Source: Sphingomonas lacunae
GTDB taxonomy: Bacteria > Pseudomonadota > Alphaproteobacteria > Sphingomonadales > Sphingomonadaceae
Direction of reading: 5' to 3'
Length of the DNA stretch: 64,000 bases
Assembly: GCF_012979535.1 (NCBI RefSeq)
Contig: NZ_CP053015.1
Location: forward strand, 1,860,001-1,924,000
Both the position numbers and the translations under genes were made by a program. Below are positions 16,706 through 24,118 of this stretch, piece by piece (the first letter of the stretch is position 1; each line of letters starts with the position of its first letter). The notes beneath the pieces are model-generated. The model was not told the DNA's origin and made no database searches. It was given only the letters and a program-made list of their open reading frames with translations.

Positions 16706-18253
16706 TCAGATGATGGCTTCGATCAAGCGCGGCCCCTTATGGGCCAGTGCATCGGTGAGCGCGTCTGTCAGTTCAGCAGCAGTTGTGACCCGCACGGCAG
16801 GCACGCCCATTCCCTGAGAGATTGATACCCAGTCCAGCACCGGGTCGCGAAGGCTGAGCATGGACAGGGCCTTTGGTCCCGGATTTTGCACGCCGACCCG
16901 TGACAATTCGATATTGAGGATGGCGTATGAACCATTGTTGAGGATGATCGTGGTCACATCCAGCTGTTCGCGGGCCATCGTCCAAAGCGCCTGACAGGTG
17001 TACATGCCGCTGCCATCTGCCTGGAGTGCCAGTACCTTGCGATCGGGACAGGCCACGGCGGCACCTATGGCAACGGGTAACCCCTGACCGATGGCCCCGC
17101 CGGTCAGGGTCATCCAGTCGTGCGGCGCCGCACCGGCTGACATGGGGAAAGTCGCCAGTCCTGCTGTTGCGGCTTCATCCGAGACTATCGCATTGTCTGG
17201 CAACAAGGCGGCGACAATGGCACCGAGATTCATGGCGTTCAGCGGACCGTCCATTACGGGTGGCGTGCCGGGGGCCTGAACCAGCGCAGGCTCCGCGGGC
17301 GCGTTGAGTGCTTCAGCAAGAGCTGTCAAGGCGCCCAGTGAATCCTCGCGCTTCGATGCCAGGCGAACCAGCTGCGCATCCGGTGGTGAGAGCCAGCTGG
17401 GCTTTTCCGGATAGGCGAAGAAGGAGACAGGCGGTTCGGCGCCGACAAAGATGATTGTCTCGAAATCCTTGAGATAATCGGCGGCCTGCTCGCCAAAATA
17501 GGGGAGTCGCTCCACCGCAACCCGGCCTGCACCGCGTTCCATCCGAGCAGGAAATGTCTCGCAGATCAGCCGCGCGCCGGTGGCAGCGGCAATGCGTCCT
17601 GCCTGATGCAGGGCGTCGGCGCGCAGTGCCCTGCCACCAAGAAACAGAGCCTTGGCGCCTGTGGCACTCTTCAGGGCGTCGGCGGCCTGCATGACAATAT
17701 CTACCGGCACGGCGGGAACGACGGGCATGGGGTGGGGTGCTGCTGCTGCTGACCCTTCGGTCCAGGCATGATCGGCAGGAATGATGAGGGACGCGACCGC
17801 GCCCGGATAGTGCATGGCCGCGGCATAGGCGGCTGCCCCGGCTTGCGGAAGGTCGCGTGAGGATCGTGCGGTGCAAACCCAATCTGACATCGGTCCGGCA
17901 ACGCCGGCGGCGTCTGATGTCAGTGGCGCATCGTGATGCAGATGATACGTCGCATGATCACCGATCAGATTGATGACCGGAGAGGCCGCCCGACGGGCAT
18001 TGTGCAGGTTGGCAAGGCCATTGCCGAGGCCTGGGCCAAGGTGCAGCAAAGTGGCTGCGGGCTTGTCAGCCATCCGCCCGTAGCCGTCCGCCGCGCCGGT
18101 CACCACCCCTTCGAAGAGGCCCAAGATGGGCCGGATACCGGTATGGCTGTCAAGCGCGGCGACCAGCTGCATTTCGGATGTGCCGGGGTTGGCGAAACAT
18201 ATTTCCACCCCGCACTGCCGCAAGGTTTCGATCAGTGCCTCCGCGCCGTTCAT
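16706..18253 (-). CDS. ThDP-dependent enzyme of the acetolactate synthase / benzoylformate decarboxylase family
   Basis: 515 residues from the ATG at 18253, which has the purine-rich GGGAGAGAGA in front; an ATG 18 bases upstream lacks a ribosome site. The catalytic Glu lies in LFEGVVTGAADGYGR, and the ThDP motif is ADGSGMYTCQALWTMAREQL with the closing ILNNGSYAIL. Histidines in GDHATYHLHHDAPLTSD recall the decarboxylase subgroup. Proteins like this are often labelled large-subunit acetolactate synthase, but there is no small subunit and the partner is a 2-hydroxyacid dehydrogenase. A 2-oxoacid decarboxylase or lyase role is therefore the better inference. Confidence 0.85.
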   Translation of the reverse strand: MNGAEALIETLRQCGVEICFANPGTSEMQLVAALDSHTGIRPILGLFEGVVTGAADGYGRMADKPAATLLHLGPGLGNGLANLHNARRAASPVINLIGDHATYHLHHDAPLTSDAAGVAGPMSDWVCTARSSRDLPQAGAAAYAAAMHYPGAVASLIIPADHAWTEGSAAAAPHPMPVVPAVPVDIVMQAADALKSATGAKALFLGGRALRADALHQAGRIAAATGARLICETFPARMERGAGRVAVERLPYFGEQAADYLKDFETIIFVGAEPPVSFFAYPEKPSWLSPPDAQLVRLASKREDSLGALTALAEALNAPAEPALVQAPGTPPVMDGPLNAMNLGAIVAALLPDNAIVSDEAATAGLATFPMSAGAAPHDWMTLTGGAIGQGLPVAIGAAVACPDRKVLALQADGSGMYTCQALWTMAREQLDVTTIILNNGSYAILNIELSRVGVQNPGPKALSMLSLRDPVLDWVSISQGMGVPAVRVTTAAELTDALTDALAHKGPRLIEAII

Positions 18254-18368
18254 TCTCTCTCTCCCGTTCATCTTTCAACCGAGGTTCCAGCATAGCGTTC
18301 CTGTGTCAATCTGCTTGTGGGCAGATCCGGGCTCTGGGGCGGATTGGTCGTTTGTGATCGAGGGAATT

Positions 18369-18399
18369 GATTAGCCTGACCATAATATAAGATTAGCCT
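18369..18399 (+). promoter_or_regulatory. Tandem GATTAGCCT repeat upstream of the peroxiredoxin gene
   Basis: GATTAGCCT occurs at 18369-18377 and again at 18391-18399, exactly 22 bases apart, inside an AT-rich stretch 50-80 bases upstream of the peroxiredoxin ATG. A 22-base period places both copies on one face of the helix, as in OxyR-type tandem sites, although the ATAG core of OxyR is not exact here. An inducible peroxide promoter is inferred. Confidence 0.45.
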
Positions 18400-18448
18400 A
18401 AATTAGAAAAATAGCATATTAGGATTTCAGCCAATCAAGGAGGCCTTA

Positions 18449-19096
18449 ATGTCTGATCCCGCTACCCCTGCCGCCATGCCGCGCATCAACGAACCTGCAC
18501 CCGAGTTCAACGCAAAGACCACGCATGGTCAGCGATCGCTTGCTGACTATCGTGGCAAATGGTTGATCCTCTTTTCCCATCCGGCTGACTTTACGCCAGT
18601 TTGCACAACCGAGTTCATGGGCTTTGCCCGCCATGCTGATGAATTCGCCGCGATGAATACCGAACTGCTCGGCCTGTCGATCGATTCCAACTATGCCCAC
18701 ATTGCCTGGGTGCGTTCGATCAAGGAAAAATTCGGTGTCGAGATACCCTTCCCCATCATCGAGGATATTTCGATGAAGGTGGCCACCGCATACGGCATGG
18801 TCCATCCGGGTGCCTCTGACACCCAGGCTGTGCGCGCCACTTTCTTCATTGACCCCGAAGGCACGTTGCGGGCGATGGTCTATTACCCCATGTCCAATGG
18901 TCGTTCGATCGCCGAATTTGTCCGGTTGATGCAGGCACTGCAGACGGCCGATGCCAACAAGATTGCCACGCCGGAAGGATGGCAGCCGGGCGACAAGGTC
19001 ATTGTGCCGCCGCCGCAGACCGCGCCCGCAGCCGACGCCCGCGCCGGCGAAGGCTATGATTATGTGGATTGGTATTTCAGCACCAAGTCCCTGTGA
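18449..19096 (+). CDS. 1-Cys peroxiredoxin (Prx6-type)
   Basis: 215 residues. The peroxidatic cysteine is Cys52 in HPADFTPVCTTEF, and it is the only cysteine in the protein, so this is a 1-Cys enzyme. The C-terminal extension (PEGWQPGDKVIVPPP up to DWYFSTKSL) is the dimerisation arm of the Prx6 and archaeal long type. It reduces hydroperoxides in the cytosol with an external thiol donor. A strong AAGGAGG lies six bases before the ATG. The gene stands alone, divergent from the ThDP gene, followed by a hairpin. Confidence 0.95.
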   Translation: MSDPATPAAMPRINEPAPEFNAKTTHGQRSLADYRGKWLILFSHPADFTPVCTTEFMGFARHADEFAAMNTELLGLSIDSNYAHIAWVRSIKEKFGVEIPFPIIEDISMKVATAYGMVHPGASDTQAVRATFFIDPEGTLRAMVYYPMSNGRSIAEFVRLMQALQTADANKIATPEGWQPGDKVIVPPPQTAPAADARAGEGYDYVDWYFSTKSL

Positions 19097-19107
19097 TCAA
19101 GATGAGG

Positions 19108-19136
19108 CAACCGGTGGCGTCCCACGCCGCCGGTTG
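19108..19136. terminator. Hairpin after the peroxiredoxin gene
   Basis: CAACCGGTGGCG and CGCCGCCGGTTG (12 bases each, one mismatch) flank a 5-base loop, starting 12 bases after the peroxiredoxin stop. There is no T-tract. It lies between two convergent genes and may serve both. Confidence 0.55.
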
Positions 19137-19184
19137 TGTCGCTGGTGTGATCGCGACTTGATCGTCGTCCCTTCGGAGTGGGGC

Positions 19185-20147
19185 CTAATTGTCGATCAGT
19201 GTGTCCAGTGTCTGACCCATCAGCTGGCGCGTTTCCTCCGGTGCGTCATAGGCCAACTGCATGACGCTAACCGCTATGTCTGATTCAACAATCGCTGCTT
19301 CATTGTCTGCCTGGCCCGGGCCGGGTTCGCGGTTGGAACGGCCGATGGCGACACCGGGCTGGGCCGGGCCTTCCTGTTCTCCATTGGGGTTCGGTCGGCG
19401 CATATCCGTCACAAACCGCACGTCATAGCGGATGTAACTGCCGATCCGGCTCATCCGCCATCTGGCGTTGGCCAGTTGATCTGGGAAATTGACGTTGAGG
19501 GCGACACCAGAGGGCAACAGGCGTCCGCCGCCGGACGATAGTTCGAGTTGATCGAGCAACCGGACGGTGAGCGTGGCCACTTCAACAGACTGGGGGTTGA
19601 CCAGATCAGCGCCACTGGCTGTGTGTTCGCCTGCGCTCAACGCGATCGCGGGAATGTCCCGGATCATTGCAAACTGAGCGTTGCTCACGGTGCCCGAGCT
19701 GATCACGATGCTGCCGGCATTCTGGCCGATATTCGGTCCCGAAAGAACGATGTCGGGCGGTCCTCCCCATCGGGATTGCGCGACGACATCAATGCCATAG
19801 AGCATCGCCATCACTGGCGTACCCGCGACATAGTAAAAGTCCGGACCGAGCCCCGGGCGCGTCATTGGTCCGGCACCGGGGGCTCCCACTTCCGCCGCGT
19901 CATTGGCGCAATTTTCCGTCAATGGCGCAATCGGCCTAAGGAAGCGCATGGCCCCTCCCATGCCGCTTTGCTGCGAGCATGGGACCGCAACAATCACATC
20001 ATGGCCTTCCGCCTTGAGGCGATCATAGAGGGCTTTGACGTTCGCGGTCAGGCCGTCATCGTTGGTCAGGACAATGTTTCGTGCTTCTGCCGGGGCAGCG
20101 GCACCCAATGCCACTGCCCCGGCGAACATCAGCATGCGTATGTGCAC
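19185..20147 (-). CDS. SurE-like 5'-nucleotidase / acid phosphatase, exported
   Basis: 320 residues from a GTG at 20147; in-frame ATG codons four and six residues later are alternatives and hardly change the signal peptide (MLMFAGAVALGAAAPAEA). The mature protein begins RNIVLTNDDGL, the SurE metal site, followed by AVPCSQQSGMGGA, YYVAGTPVMAMLYG and SGPNIGQNAGS. Cytosolic SurE is about 250 residues; this longer, exported version would act in the periplasm on phosphomonoesters such as nucleotides. It lies 14 bases after a TonB receptor gene, so the pair may import a phosphorylated compound after dephosphorylation. Confidence 0.87.
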   Translation of the reverse strand: MHIRMLMFAGAVALGAAAPAEARNIVLTNDDGLTANVKALYDRLKAEGHDVIVAVPCSQQSGMGGAMRFLRPIAPLTENCANDAAEVGAPGAGPMTRPGLGPDFYYVAGTPVMAMLYGIDVVAQSRWGGPPDIVLSGPNIGQNAGSIVISSGTVSNAQFAMIRDIPAIALSAGEHTASGADLVNPQSVEVATLTVRLLDQLELSSGGGRLLPSGVALNVNFPDQLANARWRMSRIGSYIRYDVRFVTDMRRPNPNGEQEGPAQPGVAIGRSNREPGPGQADNEAAIVESDIAVSVMQLAYDAPEETRQLMGQTLDTLIDN

Positions 20148-20161
20148 CCTGCCAGCCCCGA

Positions 20162-22399
20162 TCAGAACCTGATCCGCGCCTGCACACCGTAGGTGCGCGG
20201 ATCATTGTAGATCGTCGACGTCTGGCGGGTGGCCACACGGAAGTCGAAATAGTTGTACGTCACATTGGTAAGGTTCTTGGCCCAAAGAGCCACTTCCAAT
20301 GTGCCCCCTGCCATGGCGATGTCGCCCAGCGTCAGGCGGCCGTTGATCAGGAAGGCGCTATCCGCCTTGTAGGTGACGGTGTTGTTGGCGATGTAATCGC
20401 CGGCGGTATTTGCATCGAAATGCAGCCGCAGTTCACCAAAGGACAAGGGTGGGAAGGTATAGTCAAAGGTGAAAGTTGCGGCATGCTCCGGGGTGAACGC
20501 CGAGCTGACCTGCTGGATCACACCCGAGAAAATGTTGCGCACCGGTGTCGATGGAGCGTCGGTGTAAACATAATTCATCCCGAGTATCAGATTGCGTACC
20601 GGAGCAAGTGTAACGTCCAGCTCCACACCGCGGATGCGGCGGGTTTCCGGGGCATTCACGGTTTCTGTATTGGACACGAAGGCCGGGTTGATGAAGTCAA
20701 CCTGCTGATTCGAAAGATGACTGGTATAGGCCGCCAGGTTGAACCGGGCGCGACGGTCGAACAGGTCGGCCTTGATGCCGGCTTCCCAGGCGAGCAATTC
20801 TTCTTCGCCAAAGGGCCGCAGGATAGACGAGCGGGTGTTCGCCCCGCCGGCGCGATAGGCCCGGCTGAGCTTCATATAGGCGTTGACGTCGTCATTGATG
20901 TCATAGGCGACGGTCAGCATCGGATCGATGCGGCTCGAACTGAATTCGAAATTGAGGTTGGGGTTCACTCCGCGGATGGCGGTCAGCAGACCCTCCTTGC
21001 TGTCATCCGTGTAGCGCAGGCCGGCGGTCACATGCAGGCCGTCAACCGCCTCGGGCGACCAGGTAAACTGGCCGAAAAGTGCGGTCGATCGGACATTGAC
21101 CCGCGCGGCACGGTCAGGAATCGCGGCGCCACCATCAGCTATAGGTTGCGGAAACAGCACCACGCCGGTGTTTGTCGCGTTCAGGCGCCCGGCCGAATAG
21201 ACGATGGCTTCGTCCGCGCCATCCTCGTCGAAATAATAGCCGCCGACGACATAGGTGAATTCGCCCACTTCACCGAGCAGCTGGATTTCCTGACTGAATT
21301 GGCTCTGATCCACCAGCGCATAGCTCAAGCGCCCAAATGTGCGGTTGGGTCCCCAGGAGGTGACTGCGCCAGTGTCCTGATCCCACTGCACCGAGTTGAG
21401 TTCGCGCCATGCGGTAATGGAACGCAGCGTCAGATTATCGGTCAGGTCCAATTCGGCCAGCAGGGAATGGCCACTGGCGCGTTGCGGATTGCGCAGTACC
21501 GGAACCCCGATCCGGCCCGTGCGCACCCGGCCCTCACGCAGGGTGATGAAGCTGGGCCTGACTGCAGCCGCCTGATCCGTCGCCGTGATGTCGCTGTAGG
21601 CGCTGGTGGAATCATCATATGACCGGTCATAGGAATACAGCAGGGACAGTCCGTCCATCGGTTCCCAAAGGGCGCTGACCTTGAACCCATATTTGCGGAT
21701 TTCCCCGTAATCGAGGAAATTGGGATCCGGGTTGAGGACCAGGCCTCCCCGGTCGCTATACAGACCGTCGATCTTGATCGCGACCCCGCCGATGCTCGGC
21801 AGGTTGAGATGCGCGGCAACCATGCGGCTGTCGTAATTGCCGATCCCGCCGCGCATATCCAGGCCGAACTCGCCCGTCGGTCGCCGGGTCACCACGCTGA
21901 CTGCTCCGCCGATCGTGTTCCGACCGAACAATGTTCCTTGCGGTCCGCGGAGCACTTCGATGCGCTCGATATCGGACAATTCCATACCAAGGCCCGAAAC
22001 GCGTCCCATATAGACGCTGTCCACATAAATGCCGACGGTGGGGTCGCGCGTCACCTGGGTCGCATCGACCGGGACCAATCCGCGCATCCCGATCGTCACG
22101 GCCGACGCACGGCCCAGGAAGGGTGAGATACGAAGCGACGGGAGGCTGCCGGTGAACAGGTCGCTCAGCGAGTTGACACCGCGCTGTTCGAGCGCGCCCG
22201 CGTCAAGCGCGACAATCGAGATCGGTGTGTCCTGGAGATTTTCCTCGCGCTTCTGCGCGGTGACGACAATGTCGCCAATGCCTTCGAACTCGGCTTCGCT
22301 GTCGGTGTCCTGGGCCATGGCGGGCGTGGCGAGTGCCAGAGAGCTGACGCCTAGAGCCAGCGCCGCGATCAATGTACGTGAAGTGTCAAACCTGTTCAT
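20162..22399 (-). CDS. TonB-dependent receptor
   Basis: 745 residues from the ATG at 22399, preceded by an AGGAGAGAGGAC ribosome site; the signal peptide ends at TPAMAQ. The plug begins with GIGDIVVTAQKREENLQDTPIS, the sphingomonad TonB-box region, and has VLRGPQGTLFGRNTIGGAVSVVTRRP. The barrel ends in GVQARIRF with a terminal Phe. The receptor brings a scarce ligand across the outer membrane with TonB energy. It shares an operon with an exported SurE-like phosphatase and faces an IclR regulator gene across about 400 bases. The ligand is unknown; the subfamily is the one often annotated as iron-complex or catabolite receptor. Confidence 0.94.
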   Translation of the reverse strand: MNRFDTSRTLIAALALGVSSLALATPAMAQDTDSEAEFEGIGDIVVTAQKREENLQDTPISIVALDAGALEQRGVNSLSDLFTGSLPSLRISPFLGRASAVTIGMRGLVPVDATQVTRDPTVGIYVDSVYMGRVSGLGMELSDIERIEVLRGPQGTLFGRNTIGGAVSVVTRRPTGEFGLDMRGGIGNYDSRMVAAHLNLPSIGGVAIKIDGLYSDRGGLVLNPDPNFLDYGEIRKYGFKVSALWEPMDGLSLLYSYDRSYDDSTSAYSDITATDQAAAVRPSFITLREGRVRTGRIGVPVLRNPQRASGHSLLAELDLTDNLTLRSITAWRELNSVQWDQDTGAVTSWGPNRTFGRLSYALVDQSQFSQEIQLLGEVGEFTYVVGGYYFDEDGADEAIVYSAGRLNATNTGVVLFPQPIADGGAAIPDRAARVNVRSTALFGQFTWSPEAVDGLHVTAGLRYTDDSKEGLLTAIRGVNPNLNFEFSSSRIDPMLTVAYDINDDVNAYMKLSRAYRAGGANTRSSILRPFGEEELLAWEAGIKADLFDRRARFNLAAYTSHLSNQQVDFINPAFVSNTETVNAPETRRIRGVELDVTLAPVRNLILGMNYVYTDAPSTPVRNIFSGVIQQVSSAFTPEHAATFTFDYTFPPLSFGELRLHFDANTAGDYIANNTVTYKADSAFLINGRLTLGDIAMAGGTLEVALWAKNLTNVTYNYFDFRVATRQTSTIYNDPRTYGVQARIRF

Positions 22400-22798
22400 G
22401 CCAATGTCCTCTCTCCTGAACACCAATGTGCTGGCCAACCCGGCCAGACAGTGACCGCGCAAGGGAGGGGGGGCGGCCAAGAACATGCCGCCGTCTGGCC
22501 AAAAATATCAGGTTTTCGCCCCGTCATTCATAAGCCAGCCACCCTCCCTAAGTGGCCGTGCCAGACAGTCCGGGAAAGTTTCGCCTTTCCTCGAATCGCC
22601 AAGCTGGAGGGAAAGGTGGACGGCACAAATGTTTGGGTCAACAAATTTGTCTCATTGAACAGGATCATGTCCCGTTATACGGGACAAACTGGCAGTTGGC
22701 CGCCCTCTCGGGCCAAGGTCCGATCCAGTGTCATGCGATTCACACGTTTGTCACAATCGGCGTTCTTTGATTGAGCCATCGTCGAAACCAGGTTTGTA
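22400..22798. other. Divergent intergenic region, TonB receptor / IclR
   Basis: About 400 bases without a convincing gene. The half nearest the IclR gene carries two palindromes, listed separately. The half nearest the receptor holds its ribosome site and leader; nothing else is recognised. Confidence 0.6.
22641..22686. promoter_or_regulatory. Probable IclR-type operator region
   Basis: TGTCCCG-TTATA-CGGGACA (22668-22686) is a perfect 19-base palindrome, and ACAAATTTGT (22641-22650) is a perfect 10-base one just before it. The larger repeat lies about 110 bases upstream of the IclR gene start. IclR proteins bind such short inverted repeats and often control themselves and a divergent transport gene, here the TonB receptor. 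Confidence 0.6.
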
Positions 22799-23614
22799 AT
22801 GTTGGGGGAATGGTCTGTGGCAATGGTCCCAAGTCAGGACGGCGCGAGCAAAAGGGAGCCGATGCGACCCGTGGGTCTTGCCTTGGCGGTGGTGGAGCGG
22901 GTGGCCGAAGCGCAGCCAATCGGCGCCAGTGATTTGGCCAGGCGGATGGACCTGCCGAAGGCGACGGTGCACAGGGTGCTTCTGGCCCTGGAGGCTTATG
23001 GATGGCTGGAACGCGATGGCGGAGTCCGGCCACGCTGGTCAGTGACTGTCAGGCCTATTTCCATTGCCGGGCGAGCCATTGAGCACAAGAGCGGCCTTCG
23101 CACCGCAGCCCTCTCAATTATGGATGCCCTGCGTGCAGAGACGGGGGAAACAGTGCATCTGGGCCTGTTGCAGGGCGAGAAAATCCTGCTGATCGAGCGC
23201 ATTGACGGCGTAAAGAGCGTCAACATCTTCCTGCCGGTTGGAACGAGCTGGGATTTGACCTGGTCGAGCGGAGGCAAGGCGGTTCTGGCCCATATGCCAG
23301 CCGATCAGCTGGCGGTTTTCATGCAGTCGCCTCGATACAGGAGAAAGTCGGAAACGGATGTCATCCCCCCCGAGGAACTGGCGGCCGAACTGGCGCAGAT
23401 ACGGCGACAGGGCTTTGCAATTTCAGTCGGGGGCGGGGCGTCTTTCAGCAGTAGCGTGGGAGCCCCTATCTTTGACAGTCAGGGTTGCGCGCTGGCTGGC
23501 CTGTCGATCAGCGGTGCGGCCAACCGCTTGCGGGAACGACAGCTGATGGAGCTGGCCCCGCGGGTGGTCGAAGCCGCACGGCGGATCAACATAGGCATGG
23601 CCCTGCAAACATAG
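22799..23614 (+). CDS. IclR-family transcriptional regulator
   Basis: 271 residues. An N-terminal winged helix at about 25-85 (ALAVVERVAEAQPIGASDLA, PKATVHRVLLALEAYGW) is followed by the IclR effector domain with LGLLQGEKILLIERIDG, WSSGGKAVLAHM and GAPIFDSQGCALAGLSISG. These regulators bind small aromatic or aliphatic acids. The ATG at 22799 has AGG eight bases upstream; an ATG at 22823 is an alternative. The gene is divergent from the TonB/SurE operon and is followed by remains of an FAH hydrolase gene, a common partner of IclR in catabolic clusters. Confidence 0.92.
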   Translation: MLGEWSVAMVPSQDGASKREPMRPVGLALAVVERVAEAQPIGASDLARRMDLPKATVHRVLLALEAYGWLERDGGVRPRWSVTVRPISIAGRAIEHKSGLRTAALSIMDALRAETGETVHLGLLQGEKILLIERIDGVKSVNIFLPVGTSWDLTWSSGGKAVLAHMPADQLAVFMQSPRYRRKSETDVIPPEELAAELAQIRRQGFAISVGGGASFSSSVGAPIFDSQGCALAGLSISGAANRLRERQLMELAPRVVEAARRINIGMALQT

Positions 23615-23715
23615 TCCTCCCGCGGCTGCAGCCGATGGCTGCGCAGTCTTGAGTGGGAACTGGCGATGTGGCCGGCGGTGCGATGGGCATGCGCCTCGAC
23701 AATCATCCCTGGCGC

Positions 23716-23953
23716 GGCGGCAGTTGGGACACGGAAAGGAGCATGACGGATTTGGTCCGGTCGGTCCCTCGTTGGTCACGCCGGAGGAGATTGACCGTGC
23801 CCGCAGTTTGCCAAGGCACCTCTCTCAAAGGCTGGCAGGTTGATGCAGGACGGTAACACTGCAGACATGATCTTTGGGGTTGCCGAACAGGTGGCTTATG
23901 TCAGCGCGCTTGTGCACGCTGATGCCCGGCAACAAGAGCTGGCTCATAAATGA
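23716..23953 (+). pseudogene. Decayed fumarylacetoacetate hydrolase family gene (C-terminal remains)
   Basis: No intact frame exists here, but two blocks of an FAH-family protein are readable in different frames. Block one, from about 23748, reads GFGPVGPSLVTPEEID, the family GPxGPxLVTxDE motif. Block two, from 23840, reads LMQDGNTADMIFGVAEQVAY and ends at the TGA at 23951; it matches the family's M-Q-D-G-N-T and D-M-I-F-G-V segment. At least one frameshift lies between them, and the N-terminal two thirds are missing or beyond recognition. The remains follow the IclR gene in the same direction. A working paralogue of the family is present at 61.8-62.7 kb. Confidence 0.8.
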
Positions 23954-23998
23954 TGCCCAATTCGTTGTCAGACTCGGGCATGCAGTCAACCCATAACC

Positions 23999-24021
23999 TT
24001 TAATTATGATTACCAATTAAA
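23999..24021. promoter_or_regulatory. Inverted repeat upstream of the second TonB receptor gene
   Basis: TTTAATT and AATTAAA are perfect 7-base arms around a 9-base spacer, about 100 bases before the receptor ATG in an AT-rich island. It may be a promoter or an operator; the binding protein is not known. Confidence 0.35.
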
Positions 24022-24118
24022 TTTGTGCCGTCCTTGGCGTTGGCTATCGGGCAAAAGACTGCGACTATCCGATAGTGGACAGGCGCGCGGCTTGCGCGAA
24101 TTCCGGGGGAAATTACAG

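Noticed and set aside
16706..18253. Naming the ThDP enzyme as acetolactate synthase IlvB
   Set aside because: There is no regulatory subunit or branched-chain gene nearby, and the partner is a 2-hydroxyacid dehydrogenase.
20081..21622. 513-codon open frame on the + strand over the TonB receptor
   Set aside because: Antisense to a clear receptor with plug and barrel motifs; no domain recognisable.
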